From contig AJWJ01000138.1 of assembly GCA_000277445.1 (NCBI GenBank), positions 1-47,264 on the forward strand: 47,264 nt of DNA. The letters run 5' to 3'. The translations under genes were made by a program, and so were the position numbers. The notes below the pieces were generated by a model, which saw only the letters and a list, made by a program, of their open reading frames with translations, was not told the origin of the DNA and ran no database searches. This DNA is from Polysphondylium violaceum (Eukaryota > Evosea > Eumycetozoa > Dictyosteliales > Dictyosteliaceae). Of this stretch, positions 12,501-24,230 are shown in pieces. Each line of letters opens with the position of its first letter. Within the stretch, counting starts at the first letter, position 1.

Positions 12501-15500
12501 CCGAAATGTCTTTGTAGAGCACACTGTCGCCACGTAGTCTGAGATCCGTGTGATGGGGATGATGAATGAGATGCATCTCTGCCTGGTGTCTCTGGATCAC
12601 AGCCAAACGGATTTGTTGGACCGATTTCCACGTGTCTATCAATCCCTGCGGGGGCTTGAGTATGGCAGTGTTTTGCTTGTTTTGCATGATCTCGAGTGAG
12701 AAATCAAGAGCAGTTTGGCCCAGCCCGAGATGTTTGATGAGGGAGCTTATGACGGCTTGTTGGGCTGCTTTGATTGGTGCCTTGGACTTCATTTTGTCAC
12801 CTGGGGCCACATAGTTCCACATAAATTCAGAAAGGTTGCTTGAAAACAACTCGCCATTGGCCTTGGCCAATGAGTAGTAGAATCTTTGAATGATGTTGCC
12901 TGGTTGTTGTTGGGGTTGAGGAGTGGAGGATGTTGGACTGCTGCTATTACTGCTTGTAGAGGTGAATTCGGGAATAGAGGTGGTGACATCAAGACTCAAG
13001 GGATATGGTTGGGGCTGGGGATTGGGGTGGGGCGAGAGAGGAATATAAGACTGCGAGGTGGAAAAGAGGACGTGGGACACAAACTCTTCTTCGATGCCGC
13101 CAAGAAAGAGAGGCGATTCGAGGAATTGTGTGTTTTCCAGCTCGAGATCGGTCAAAGAGTCGCCCGATATGAGACAAGAAGAGAATCGTCCGGCAAGACA
13201 ACACATGGTTTTCTCAAGATGTGAGGACCATGGCAAACTGGTCTTGTCAGAGTTGGGCATGTGTCCAATAATGTTGCAACGGTATCCCCAGAAATTCGAG
13301 TAGCTGTTGTTGTTGTTGGTCGTTGGGTTGGATGCACACGTGATAAACTGAAACATGACCGTGTCGCCAGGGATGAGAATACGACGCTTAGGCCAATGGT
13401 TGTGGCTAAATTGGTCCAGGGGCTCTTTGCTGTCGATGCCCTCAAAGATCTGGAGCACGTCGTCGGGGGTGGCGGTATGCGAGCGCTCGTCAAACACCAG
13501 CGAGAGAAACACGGCGCCTGGGATAGACACGAGGTTTCGTGAGTTCATAAAAGGATGGTAGGGATGAGGAGACTCGGATATCCTGCTTTGGCCTTCAACA
13601 AACGAGCTTCTCTTTTGGAGAGGCTGGCGGATTCCCAGTTCGGGACGATTGAGGAGTTTGGGAAGACGGCGATTGACACGGTCCACCACGCCAATAAGCT
13701 GCACGAGTGATGGCAAGAGCTCTTTGGCCAGCCAGATACGGTAGGAAAAGAGAAAGAGCGAGTGGATGAGGGTGGGCAACAGGGCTCCAACCACTGAGGA
13801 CTTAAAGTCGGTCAAGAGAATAGACTGGTTCTTTTGGGAGTCCACATCGAGCACCCCAATTAACAGCTCCTTGCACTTGTCCATCAACAGTTTGGAATAG
13901 GCAACCAAGGCCTGGGAAGGCGCGTCTGTCTCGACGATCGATCCCTCGACTCTGAGAATCAAGTCTTTTTGAATGGCCAACAAGAGTCTCATTGCTGGAG
14001 AGCTCAATGGTGGAGGTGGTGCCGAGGAATACAGAGAGAAGCCCAGTTGTTGAGAGGAATCTTGGCGCGAAATATGGGGAATGATGGTTTGGGGCGGAAT
14101 CGTAGCTTGGGCCTCTGACAGTAGATGGGTGATGATTGGCACAAACAGATTCATTGGATCAAATGGCTTCATTGGAGGATCCACAGCCACAGGACTAAAG
14201 GGCAAGGGCACCTCAAATGACAATGGAGGCAATGCAAAGAACGAGGCATTGGGGTTATTAGATAACAGAATCAACACTCTATTCAAAAGCATTGTATAAC
14301 CTTGATCTTTTTCATTCAAAGATTTGATGTTGCCATTGTTGTTGCTGTTGCTTTTCGTTGGATAAGAGTATTGTTGATGGTGGATGTTGGGGTAGAGGAC
14401 TTGATGTTCCTTTCTAATCTTGGAGACTTGATCCAAAAGATGGAAAACAAAGTTTGCCTTATCCAGAGATGTTGGATAAAAGAGATCCAACCCAATGGTC
14501 AACACCTCGCACGACTCTTCTCGGATAAACTGGAGCTCCAAGATATCTTTGTTGTTGCTATTATTCAAAGTGCTGCTGTTTTCTATACCGTCAATGACAA
14601 AGATCAACAACAACTCTTTGAGTTGATGCAAAAACTTTTGATCAATGCATTTGAGCAGGCCGTCTCTAGACGAGTCTTGATAGAGCTGTTGGTTTCTTTC
14701 AAGGTTGCGGATGTTGGATGACAGTCTAAAGAGATTGACTTTGAGCAGACGGAGACAATAGATGATGCATCTGAGTGTGTCGATGACCTTGAGGGAGAGG
14801 CCGATCCTGAGTTGATGTTGGTAGTGTTTGAGGATGTTGTAGAGTTGGGAAAAGGTGCTAAAGTTGACTTCGACGCAATAGGGTTCGTTGAGCTTGTGGA
14901 TATGGTATATGCCGCCGTTGTCCGACACCGAGGGCATGTAGTCGACGGCCAGACGAGAAAGAATGCCGAGAATGGTGGACACCACTTGTTTGGGGTCCAT
15001 CGGACAGTCATCGTTGGACTCGAGGATGGTGGTGGGGGTTGTCGAGGCGTTGAGCACGCTGCTGTTGCTGCTGGGTTCCTTTTGCTTTTGGTGTTGTTGT
15101 TGTTGTTTGGATATGATGATGGGGAAGTTGTGTTTGGGGCCAAAGCCTTCGTTGCCGTATTTGCCAATCTCAGACTCACTGCTGCTGTAATTCCAGATCA
15201 CGTTGTTGAGGTAGTCGTAAAAGGACGAGAGGCCGATGGGCTGGCTTTCCAGACAATAGTTGCCAATGAGGGACCCGTCGCTCAGCGAAAATGCGCGGCA
15301 GACGTAGCTTTTGGCGTCATAGTTGTAGTCGGACCCGAGAGGCGGGGGCATTACAACCATCAGGTAGTGGCCATTGGTGTAAAATGAGCCCAACTCGAGC
15401 ACTGAGGGATTCAACACGGCCTCTTCGTTGTTGTTTTGCTGGGGCGAAGAGAGGTCCGCGTCGGGATAGCGCAGCTCAATGCGCTTGTAGTGAGCAAAGG

Positions 15501-18162
15501 CATCAAAGGGGTCGTAGAGATCGACGATAAACTGCTTGTTGGAAAAGTTGTGGAACCTCTGCAACGACAAGATATACATGTAGCGTCCGTCGGTAAACAT
15601 GGGTGAACGGGTGGTCAGCTGCATCTGATGGTATTGGTGGTTGGTCGACGAGGAGAGATAGAGGTCGTTGCTGGCGCTGCTGGTGTTGCCGCCGCTGCTC
15701 TTGTTGTTGTCAGCGTACCCAAACACACTGTTGTTGTTGTAATTGTGTTCCGACTCCGGACCAAAGGGCAGGGTGAGGTTGTTGACAGTGGGGAACGATC
15801 CGCTGCCGTCCTGATGCACCTGTCCAATTTCCTCGAGATTCATCGGATCAATGACAATCAGAGAGGCGCCGTTGGTCGAGGGCGAACGATAGTACAGGTA
15901 TCCGCCAATAGCAGCCAGCCAGCCTTTTTCTCGCGTGAACCATTCCGAACTACGCGCATAGACACGGCCCTGGTGCGTGCCAAAATAGCCTGTGCCAATC
16001 TTGGCCAGACCACAGGCATCATGGATATAAATATACTCGCCATCGCTTGTTATCGTTGCAATGTTGTAGTTGGGCGACGAAAGAAAAGACAATGAATCAT
16101 CAGATGCATTATCATTCCACTGGATGGGCCAAGTGGCAAACAACAAGTCTCTTGTCAAAGGACTCAATGGCAAATCCACTTTCCATTGCTCCAACGATCG
16201 AATTGCTGTATTTAATCTGAGTCCCACTAATTCCGCTGATGTACTCTTTACGTCGTTGCTGCTGTTACTGTTACTGCTGCTGTCCTCATTGCTTTTCTTT
16301 ATATTGTTGCTGGTTTCCTTTATATCTGCTGCCGCTGCTTTGATATCACCCTCCTTACTCTCATCACCGCTACTGCTGCTGCCGCTCATATTGTTAATTG
16401 GTTTATTGTTGTTATGATACTTTTGATAAAACTGTATTTGTTGTTTCTCTGGCAAGATGATCAACGACAGTGAGAATAGGATCGAGGACAATGATCCTTG
16501 TCCCAACGACAATCCAATCAATGCCTCCATGGCCTCTCTTTTGACGAGCACAGAGGGACTTGTGATTGCCGATAATAACCAGTTTGTCAAACTCTCTATA
16601 CAATCTTGTGGCTCGCCTGCCATCGACAGGGAGGGCAACTCCTTGATCATCAAATTAAATGATTTCAATGTGGGTAATGATAGTCTTTGTTCGAATATTT
16701 GTTCCTGCAATGTCGTGATAAATAGTCTACACGCTATTCTGATTGATATGGGCGGTATGTGTACTTTCTTAGTTCTAGTTTTAGCCTTACTATGATAAAT
16801 TGAATCAAACAACTATGTAGTAAGAAATATGGTGTTAGTATCAATATCATAATGTTTATAGTAACAACAACAACACTGCATGTATATACCTTTTTTCTAG
16901 CATTCTCTCTTTTTAATGCTAAATGGATACGCTTGAGAATACATAATCTCTTTTGAAGTAGTGTTGTGTAGTATGCTGTATTGACATTTGATTGTGAATA
17001 TAGATCCTCGAGAATAAAAGATAGAGTCTTTTGATGGGTTTTATATGGGTCCTCGGGTATCAAGTACACTGGTATACTTGATCTATTCTTATATTCTTCA
17101 ATAAAGTCTGATGATAGTCGAGTTAGATTTGATGTTGTGGTGGTTGTCGTTGTTACCGTTGGTGTAGATGGTGTTGATGATGTTGTATTGCTATTGGTGT
17201 TATTGGTAGAGGATGATGTATTGTTATTGTTACCATTACTACTGTTTGAGGCTGATGGTGGAACTGATATAGTAGATGTTCTCCTGCTGTTGTTATTGTT
17301 GTTGTTACTGCTAGTACTTGCTGCAGAGCTGGTTGTTGTGGTTGTAGTTGTGGTGGTAGTTGTTGTTGTTGTACTTCTACTTGACCTCTTTGTTAAATTG
17401 CTAGTGCTATTGTTGTTATTCAAACTACTGTTGTTGGTGTTGCTGTTGCTATTGTTGCTATTGTTATTGCTACTACTCGATGATGAAGATGAGGCCGATG
17501 ACGGGGTCAATGATGATGCGTTTAGAGACAATGAAGACTTGGACGTTGTGAGTGTGAGTGGACGTGAGGGCGTAGACGACGAACTGGACACTGAATTGGA
17601 CTGGGGCGACGTGGCACCGTTGTTACCGGCATTGCCATTACCGCCATTCCCGTTGCTTGCATTTGTCGATGACGACGATCCGCCGCCACTAACACCGCCG
17701 CCACTCGAACTATTGCCACCATTGCCGCCGGTGGAGTTCTTGCTATTGCCACTGTTTCCTCCGCCGTCTGTGTTTCCGTTGTTTGTCTTGTCATTGGCAT
17801 TGTTGCTGCCGTCGCTCTGCTCATTGCTGCCTTCGTCGATGCTCAACGATATCAACCTGTCCTTGTACGACGAAAAAAACGAAGTTTGTTCAATTTGCTC
17901 TATACCGCTATAGTGATCGAGGTCTTTGAAGTTTGACAAAGGCTTTGCCTGTAGCATATAATATTTCTCTATAGTAAATGAATCATTGAATAGATTCTCC
18001 TCTGGTATATCCAACCAAACTTTATCTTCGACACTGTGTGTGCGTAGTATGTAAGTACGCATCCTGATCGATTGTGTCCTGCATATATCCTTGTACATAC
18101 CTAGTCAAAGCCAGTGTTCTCGGGGAGAGATCAATTCTCTCTTTGCCTGGAGAGTTTCCCAT
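3525..18162 (-). CDS. Giant HECTD4-like HECT E3 ubiquitin ligase, about 4,811 aa
   Basis: The model has four exons: 18162-18101 (start MGNSPGKERIDLS), 18033-16890, 16812-5684 and 5625-3525 (TAA). Introns of 67, 77 and 58 bp join in phase. Order of parts, by residue: a Ser/Asn/Thr low-complexity block (about 75-310); a region resembling the N-terminal half of HECTD4; a first SPHPY module (about 1480); a SPRY domain (about 2425-2550); a PH domain (about 3343-3553) split by a low-complexity insert; second and third SPHPY modules (about 3600 and 3965); and a C-terminal HECT domain (about 4364-4811). The HECT domain has RDAGGPYREC and the active-site motif LPEAQTCFF. The catalytic Cys is about residue 4762, 50 from the end, as usual for HECT ligases. 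It should take ubiquitin from an E2 and pass it to substrates. SPRY plus SPHPY modules plus HECT points to HECTD4 (human protein about 4,000 aa) rather than HERC or MYCBP2. Substrates are unknown. Confidence 0.9.
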
Positions 18163-18217
18163 GTTGCTGCGATTGATTGATGAATAAATAAATAAATAAT
18201 AATATTACACCTATACA

Positions 18218-18241
18218 ATAGATAGATAGATAGATAGATAG
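18218..18241. repeat. ATAG tetranucleotide microsatellite
   Basis: About six tandem ATAG units lie upstream of the giant HECT gene. Confidence 0.9.
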
Positions 18242-18318
18242 TTTAGGAATAAATAATAATCTATCTATAGTGTTCTTAATGTACAATTGTTTAAATAAAT
18301 AATATAAATATAATATAC

Positions 18319-18334
18319 CACACACACACACACA
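18319..18334. repeat. CA dinucleotide run
   Basis: Eight consecutive CA units lie in the HECT gene upstream region. Confidence 0.9.
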
Positions 18335-18805
18335 CTATTGTGGATGATGCAGAAAGATGAATTATTTATAGGGAGGTTGTGATAGGGTGGGGTGGTGGTA
18401 GCAAGTGATGTTGTATTGATAATTAATTAATGAGACTTGTGTGATGAATGATAATTGGGTGTGTTACTAATGAATGAATGAGGGGTGTAAAAACAAAATC
18501 AATGTGTGGTGGGTTTTAATATAAAAACACTCTCACACACTCACACACCCTCAGCTGATTGGATATATTTTAAAATATATCTTCTATTTTTACTCACACA
18601 ATTATAATTGTGTTTTTAAAAAAATAACAATTCAAATATTGCCATTATCCCATTTTTTCGAAAAAATCTAATTTGGATCTTTTTTTTCTTTTTTTTTTTT
18701 TTTTTTTTCAGTAAAAACAAGATAATGGGGCTGACGATGGCCATTGGCGATGATCGATGCATATTACAAAAGATATATATAGGAGTTTATTGTTGTTCTT
18801 GGATA

Positions 18806-20685
18806 TTATTTACCAAAGAGTTTTTTACCAAAGAAGCCACCGCCAGATTTGTTTTGCATGGCTTTGTATTCGGCCATATCGGATTCATATCTTTGGACGG
18901 CGGTGAGATAGGAAATGGGAGGCCATTGGTTGTCCTCGAGGTAACGTTTGGTGGTTGGGTCGAGATTGGCATACTCTTTTCTACGACTCATGGGTTGGAA
19001 ATTAGAGGCGATAAAGTGGAGACAGAATTTGGTGAGTTGGGCGGCATTGTGGGTTTGGGCACAGATCAAGAGGCCGATAATGTCGAGCTCTGATCTAAAG
19101 ATGCCGATGGTGGTGGCCTTTTCAATCTCTTTACTGATATAGAGTTCACAGAGTGAGACGAGACGCTTGAGATCGAAACGATTGGCGAGTACGAGAATGC
19201 CGATCGAGTCGTGGTCCTCGATGGGGGCGTGAGCGGTGTAGAGGTACTCGAGGATCGACATAAAGCACTCGTACGACACGTCAGAGCTCATCTCGACACG
19301 ACCCGAACGCTCGGCAAAGTTTCTGCCAATCAGTGAATTTACATAGGACGAACGGCTATAAATGAGGGCCTTGTGTGCGTGGATGACACGGCCTTCGACG
19401 TTGAATTGGAGGTCAGAAAATACTGATTTTCCGAAAAAGAGCTCTTTCGAGGTCTCGCCAAGACTGTCGTTCAAGTAGGTACCGATACTTGGGTTGAGGT
19501 CCTCAGCGCCAGATAAAACATTTTTGCAGGCATTGATTAAAAATTTAAATTCAAAGATTTCGCCCAGCTCCATGGTCTCTTTGATTTGGTCGTTCTTGTC
19601 GACACAGACCAAAAGACCAGTGTAGAGAAACTCTATAAATCTGTAAAATATACGACGAGAAATGGTGCTCTCGATGGAAATCTCGACCATCTCACCAGTG
19701 GATTTGGTGCCATCCTCATTCTTTTCTGTGGGAGTGATGCTAATGGAACGAATACCTCTCACTCTACCTTGATTAATGTCTTCTTCTTTATATGGAGCAG
19801 GATCTGTGCTCAATGTGATACCAAATATTCTACGGAACACTTGTGAGGCCGAACAGAGAATCACTCTGTGTGCTAAAATGGGTCTATCTTCAAAAAATGT
19901 AAATTTTACATCGGAAAAAGACTCGCTGTTGAGCGTAGCCTTCATCTCTTTTTCATAGCACGAAGTGATGATATCGATCCAAGGTGCCTTACCTGCAGGT
20001 GGCATAACGGGTGGGATTGGTGCTGGTTTATATTCTTTTTCTTTTTTAGAACTGCCACTGCTACCACTACTCTTGGAAAACTTTGGTGAAATAGACGATT
20101 GAATGGCACAGTCAAAGAGAAGCTTGAGATTAGTTTGAACAAGAGCACTGGTCTCTACATATCTTGAGAACCCGAGCTCTCTGGCTAAATTTTCAGCATC
20201 TCTTGCCAAAACCTCGGGTCTGCCATTGTTGTTTCCTCCTCTGAGATCATTTTTGGTACCAACCAATATTCTGGGAACACCTGGTGCATGGTGTTGAATT
20301 TCAGGCACCCATTTATGTCTAATATTGTCAAAAGATGTTTTTGAAACCACACTAAAACACACAAGAAACACATCTGTCTGTGGATATGACAATGGTCTCA
20401 ATCTATCATAATCTTCCTGACCTGCTGTATCCCATAATCCAACATTAAATGGTTTTCCATCCACCATCACATTTGCCGAATAATTATCAAACACTGTTGG
20501 CTGTAAATCACAATTGTTGACGGTAAAATTGAAATTAATATTTTTGATTCAATATTTTGTGATTGAGTGTGTGTTACGATACATACCACATATTCACCTG
20601 GAAATGCGTTGGTGGTGTAGGAAATCAATAAACAACTCTTACCTACGGCACCATCACCCACTACAACAAGTTTAACATTTTGCAT
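18806..20685 (-). CDS. racA: RacA, a RhoBTB-family GTPase with two BTB domains (597 aa)
   Basis: Exon 1 is 20685-20587 (33 codons, [18 protein letters not shown]) and exon 2 is 20500-18806 (TAA). The intron is GTATGT...TTTACAG, and the join restores the Rho effector loop GEYVPTVFDNY. The N-terminal Rho-type GTPase has the P-loop GDGAVGKS (10-17), DTAGQ and GTKND. A Pro-rich linker follows, with [10 protein letters not shown]. Then come a first BTB domain (starting [12 protein letters not shown]) with an inserted segment and a second BTB domain (starting VFSDLQFN), then the RhoBTB tail. There is no C-terminal CaaX box (it ends FFGKKLFGK), as expected for RhoBTB. The length matches D. discoideum RacA (about 598 aa). 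RhoBTB proteins elsewhere act as Cullin-3 adaptors; that role is inferred here. The 5' end faces the CARMIL-like gene. Confidence 0.95.
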
Positions 20686-21420
20686 TGAGGGCTATTTATA
20701 TATATCTATATTACACTAAAACTAAACTATTATACAAAACAAAAAAAAAAACTAACTGAAATGATCCTAAAAAAAATATTTGTGATCTTTTTTCACATCA
20801 AAACCACTCACACAGCCTTTACAAAAAAATTCTATTTTTTTTATTTTTTATTTTTTGCAACCTTTTTTTTCACAGATTTTTTTTCAGAGATTGAAAATCT
20901 GCGAATAATTTTAATTGATTTTTTTGTGTGTTATAATTGTAATATAATAATAATAATAAAAATACAATAATGACAATAAACACGCAAAAGGTGATTTATA
21001 CTTTAAGCTTAAAAGGAAAGAGGAAATGTCAAAATAAAAGTTGATTTGTGCCTTTATATATATATATTTCTTTTTTTTTTTTCGTTTTCTTTATTTAATT
21101 TTAGCCAATATTGGCTAGCACATTTCGATTTTTTTATTTTTTTCGGGAGCAAATAAAAATTCTTGAGTTCTTTCAACTTTATCTAAAATCAAAAATATGA
21201 ATAACACAGGTCATCTCCCTCAAAGAATCAAAATTATTGTATTTGGACATGTTTTGATGAGTTTCAAGAGTTTCAAATAACCACGTCTGGGTGATATCAA
21301 TTTGATTGTAAATTTTTTTTTTTTTTTTTATTTAAATTATTTTTTTCACCATTTTCACCAGAAAGAAATCAAGATACTTGTTCTTGTTCTTGTTCTTGTT
21401 CTTTATTACAATCAAACAAG
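20686..21420. promoter_or_regulatory. Bidirectional promoter region, racA / CARMIL-like gene
   Basis: 735 bp lie between two divergent start codons. The region is A/T-rich with long T tracts (21071-21082 and 21310-21329). It contains a perfect 16-bp palindrome at 21102-21117. A repeated CTTGTT hexamer (21378-21401) lies just upstream of the CARMIL-like start. The small frame at 20761-20970 is T-tract artefact. Confidence 0.55.
21102..21117. promoter_or_regulatory. Perfect palindrome TAGCCAATATTGGCTA
   Basis: The sequence equals its own reverse complement over 16 bp. It places two CCAAT cores head to head, between two divergent genes and about 305 bp from the CARMIL-like start codon. It might bind a dimeric or CCAAT-type factor; that is inference. 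Confidence 0.45.
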
Positions 21421-23800
21421 ATGTCAGACTTAAATTTAAATTATGATTCTAGTTTTGGACCAGCTGAAAAGAGTAATGAGAATGATACAGATACATATAA
21501 TATGATATAGTAACTAATACTAATACTTGTGCACAATAACAATAGAGAATATAGAGAGTTATCTCTTAACCAAAGGGATAAAGGGAAAGAATATATTGTT
21601 TAGTGGAGCATTTACAGATGTAAAAAAGAAAAAGGTATGGGACTTGGGCAGCAAAAACCAGCAGCAAGAGGAAGAGAAACTGTTGGTTGTCTCGCAATTT
21701 AGATTCTTTGTGTTCACCTCTTCGAGTGGAAAGTTGTTGTTCGATAGCAACATACTCGATCTGTTGGAGTACCAGACCAACGAGGGCGAGGCTGCGCTCA
21801 AATTCAGACAACCCTATATCATTGCATTCAACAACGCCGAGCAGGTACCCAATCTTGCACTTGCCGTGCAAAAGATGTACTCGCAAAACTTTCCCGGCAT
21901 GCACACCAGCGATGCCAAAGAGCTCGTAGGTCCCTGCGGAGGATTCTCGCGTAGTTATCGTTGTATCTCGGATTTCTACAACATTCCCGCCAGAGAGGAT
22001 ATCTGCTGGGAGATTGATAACCTCTTTGAGACCAACAACATCAAGGAGCTCAATCTCTCGGATTGGCCCGAACCACCCACTGCCTCGCAAGGCAAGGCCC
22101 TGGTCGAGGCACTCAAGTACAATCTATGGTTCGAGAGCTTGGTCATCTTTAACAACCCACCGTGCAAGATCAGCAACGACGGCATGTTGGCCGTCAACAC
22201 CATGCTCCAGACAAACAAAAAGATCAGCAAGTTGACACTACAAAACATCAATGCTCGTGAGTCGTGGATGACACCCGAGACATGGATGACTATCGCCATG
22301 AACAACTATCTCCACACCATCGATCTCTCCAACAACGCCATTGAGGATCGTGGCGCCCAGTCGCTCTGCAACGACTGGCTCTCGACCGTCGGCCACGAGA
22401 TCAATGTGTTGAATCTTGCCAAATGCAACATTGGCAAGCAAGGCCTCCAACTCATCTTTAACACCATGCGTCAGAATAAATGGATCAGCAAAAACATCAA
22501 GTTTCTCTCAATCTCTGGCAACAAATTAGAGGATGCAGCCGCCTCGATGGTGTTGTTTTTGGCCGAGGCCCCCGCCCTCAGACAATTTGAGATGGCCAAT
22601 TGCATGCCCACTTGGTCAGCCATGAAGCCCCCAGCAACCATCCAAAAATCAAAAGAGACTCGTTGCATCACTCGATTGGATCTCTCAAACAATAGAATCT
22701 CGGCTAGCAACAAGAATGCCGCCCAAGAACAAGCCAACTGCAACGATTTGTCCACATTCCTCCAATTGATCACCCCAAATCTCAGCGACTTTAATCTCTC
22801 TTCTACATTCCTCACTGTACCCTCTATCTACCCCATCCTCTCGTCCACCATCAATCTCGTGCGTTTGGATCTCAGCGACAACAGTCTTGAAGAGGAGGGC
22901 ATCAGCCACTTGGTCGACACACTCTGCCAAACTACACTCCCCAAACTCAAACACTTGTACATCAATAGAAACTTTTCCCTTAACGCCTCGACCACCGACA
23001 TCATTTCCCAGACCCTCTCCAACACCCTGTCGCTCTCCAAGGTCACCTCCACATTAAGAGGCACCAACAACGCCTCTGCCACCAAAGAATCGGCCGCCAA
23101 TGCCATCAAAAAGCTCTGTGTGCTCATCAGCCCTGCTTCATTTAGTCTCTGTCCACTCGAGACCCTCCACATTGCTGGCAGCTCACACGGCAGACTCAAG
23201 TCTGAAATCGTCCCGCTCGCCCAAGCACTCCTCAAGAACGACACCATCACCGAAATCGATATCAGCGGCCACCAAGCCGGCGACGACCTCGCCATCGCCC
23301 TTGGCCGTGTTATCCAGGTCAACAGAACCATAAAGACCCTCTATTGGGACGAAAATCTCACCACCACCGTTGGCATGGAGTACTTTGTCAATGGCTTCAA
23401 AAAGAATCCAACACTCCAACACATGCCACTCCCTGTACTCGACATTGCAGACTTTTTAAAACAACCCGAGAACTCGCCTTCGATGCAATTGATCAAGGAG
23501 CGATTGAAATTGGTCGACACCACCACCACCGTCCAACAACGAATGACTCAATTGGCCTCTGAAATTCAATCTCAAATCATCAACAACAATCTCAGAAAGA
23601 TGAAGGATGCCATCAACAAGGCTGTCAGTAGAAAAAGAACTGAGGCTGCAATCTCTAGTACCATGTCACCTTTAAATAATAGTTTAAATAACAGCAGTTC
23701 CAATAACAATATTGGTAGTGGTGCAAATTCTCCACCAACCTCAACCCCTACCACCACTCCTTCCAAACCAAACGATGAATTTGTTGAAGAAGCCATCTAA
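21421..23800 (+). CDS. CARMIL-like PH-LRR protein without the CARMIL C-terminal region (768 aa)
   Basis: Exon 1 is 21421-21472 (MSDLNLNYDSSFGPAEK). An intron at 21473-21545 (GTAATG...AATAG) joins in phase to 21546-23800 (TAA). The next ATG in the main frame is much further in, so this upstream exon is the best start. The protein opens with a CARMIL-type N-terminal PH-like fold (ESYLLTKGIKGKNILFSGAF, then QFRFFVFTSSSG; about 20-130). About fifteen leucine-rich repeats of the ribonuclease-inhibitor type follow (about 175-640), for example HTIDLSNNAIEDRGAQSL. Then a helical segment and a short Ser/Asn/Pro tail. CARMIL proteins regulate actin capping protein and scaffold myosin I. Their long C-terminal part, with the capping-protein-interaction motif and Pro-rich SH3 ligand (D. 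discoideum CARMIL is about 1,050 aa), is missing here. It is therefore a CARMIL relative or paralogue, not a clear orthologue. Confidence 0.75.
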
Positions 23801-23955
23801 TATATTTAATGTTATCATACATAAAACTCTCTCACACATACACATAACACATTGTTAAAATAAATCTGAATCAAATATTTGATGAACCCACCCAGTGTCC
23901 CGCTCAATTTCATCGTTTTTACATTTTTTTTTCATTTTTTTAATTTTAGAATTTA

Positions 23956-23997
<42 letters not shown>

Positions 23998-24230
23998 GGT
24001 GAAATTTAGAAAAAATAATAAGAACTATAAACTTTTATTATTGTTATTTGTTGTTGTTATATTTTGTATGAAAATACACACTCTATCACCAAAAATCTGA
24101 CGCAGATCAAATCACAAATTTAAAATTTTATTTTTCATAAAAAAATTTAATTAATTAAATTTGCCACACATCAAAACAAAAGATATATATAATTCACACA
24201 CACATATAAATAGAAATAGAAATAGAAAAG
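23801..24230. other. Intergenic A/T-rich spacer
   Basis: This is the 3' flank of the CARMIL-like gene and promoter of the HGSNAT-family gene. It includes an uninterrupted A run of about 31 bases (23963-23993) and TTAATTAATTAA at about 24148-24159. No coding sequence was recognised. Confidence 0.6.
23963..23993. repeat. Long poly(A) tract
   Basis: About 31 consecutive adenines, typical of dictyostelid intergenic DNA. No adjacent retroelement sequence was seen, so this is not taken as a retroposon tail. Confidence 0.85.

Larger units (their letters stand above)
18163..18805. other. Spacer between HECT gene promoter and racA 3' end
   Basis: This is the upstream region of the HECT gene (minus) and the 3' flank of racA. 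It holds an ATAG tetranucleotide repeat (about 18218-18241), a CA run (18319-18334), and G/T-rich patches at 18371-18400 and 18506-18516 that resemble dictyostelid G-box elements. It also has a T tract at about 18687-18708. No coding region was seen. Confidence 0.6.

Noticed and set aside
17137-17913. 258-codon plus-strand frame rich in Val, Leu and Asp
   Set aside because: It lies antisense to the Asn/Thr/Ser repeat region of the HECT gene. The Val/Leu runs are the complement of AAC/ACA repeats.
20761-20970. Phe/Ile-rich frame in the racA upstream region
   Set aside because: It is T-tract low complexity inside a divergent promoter.
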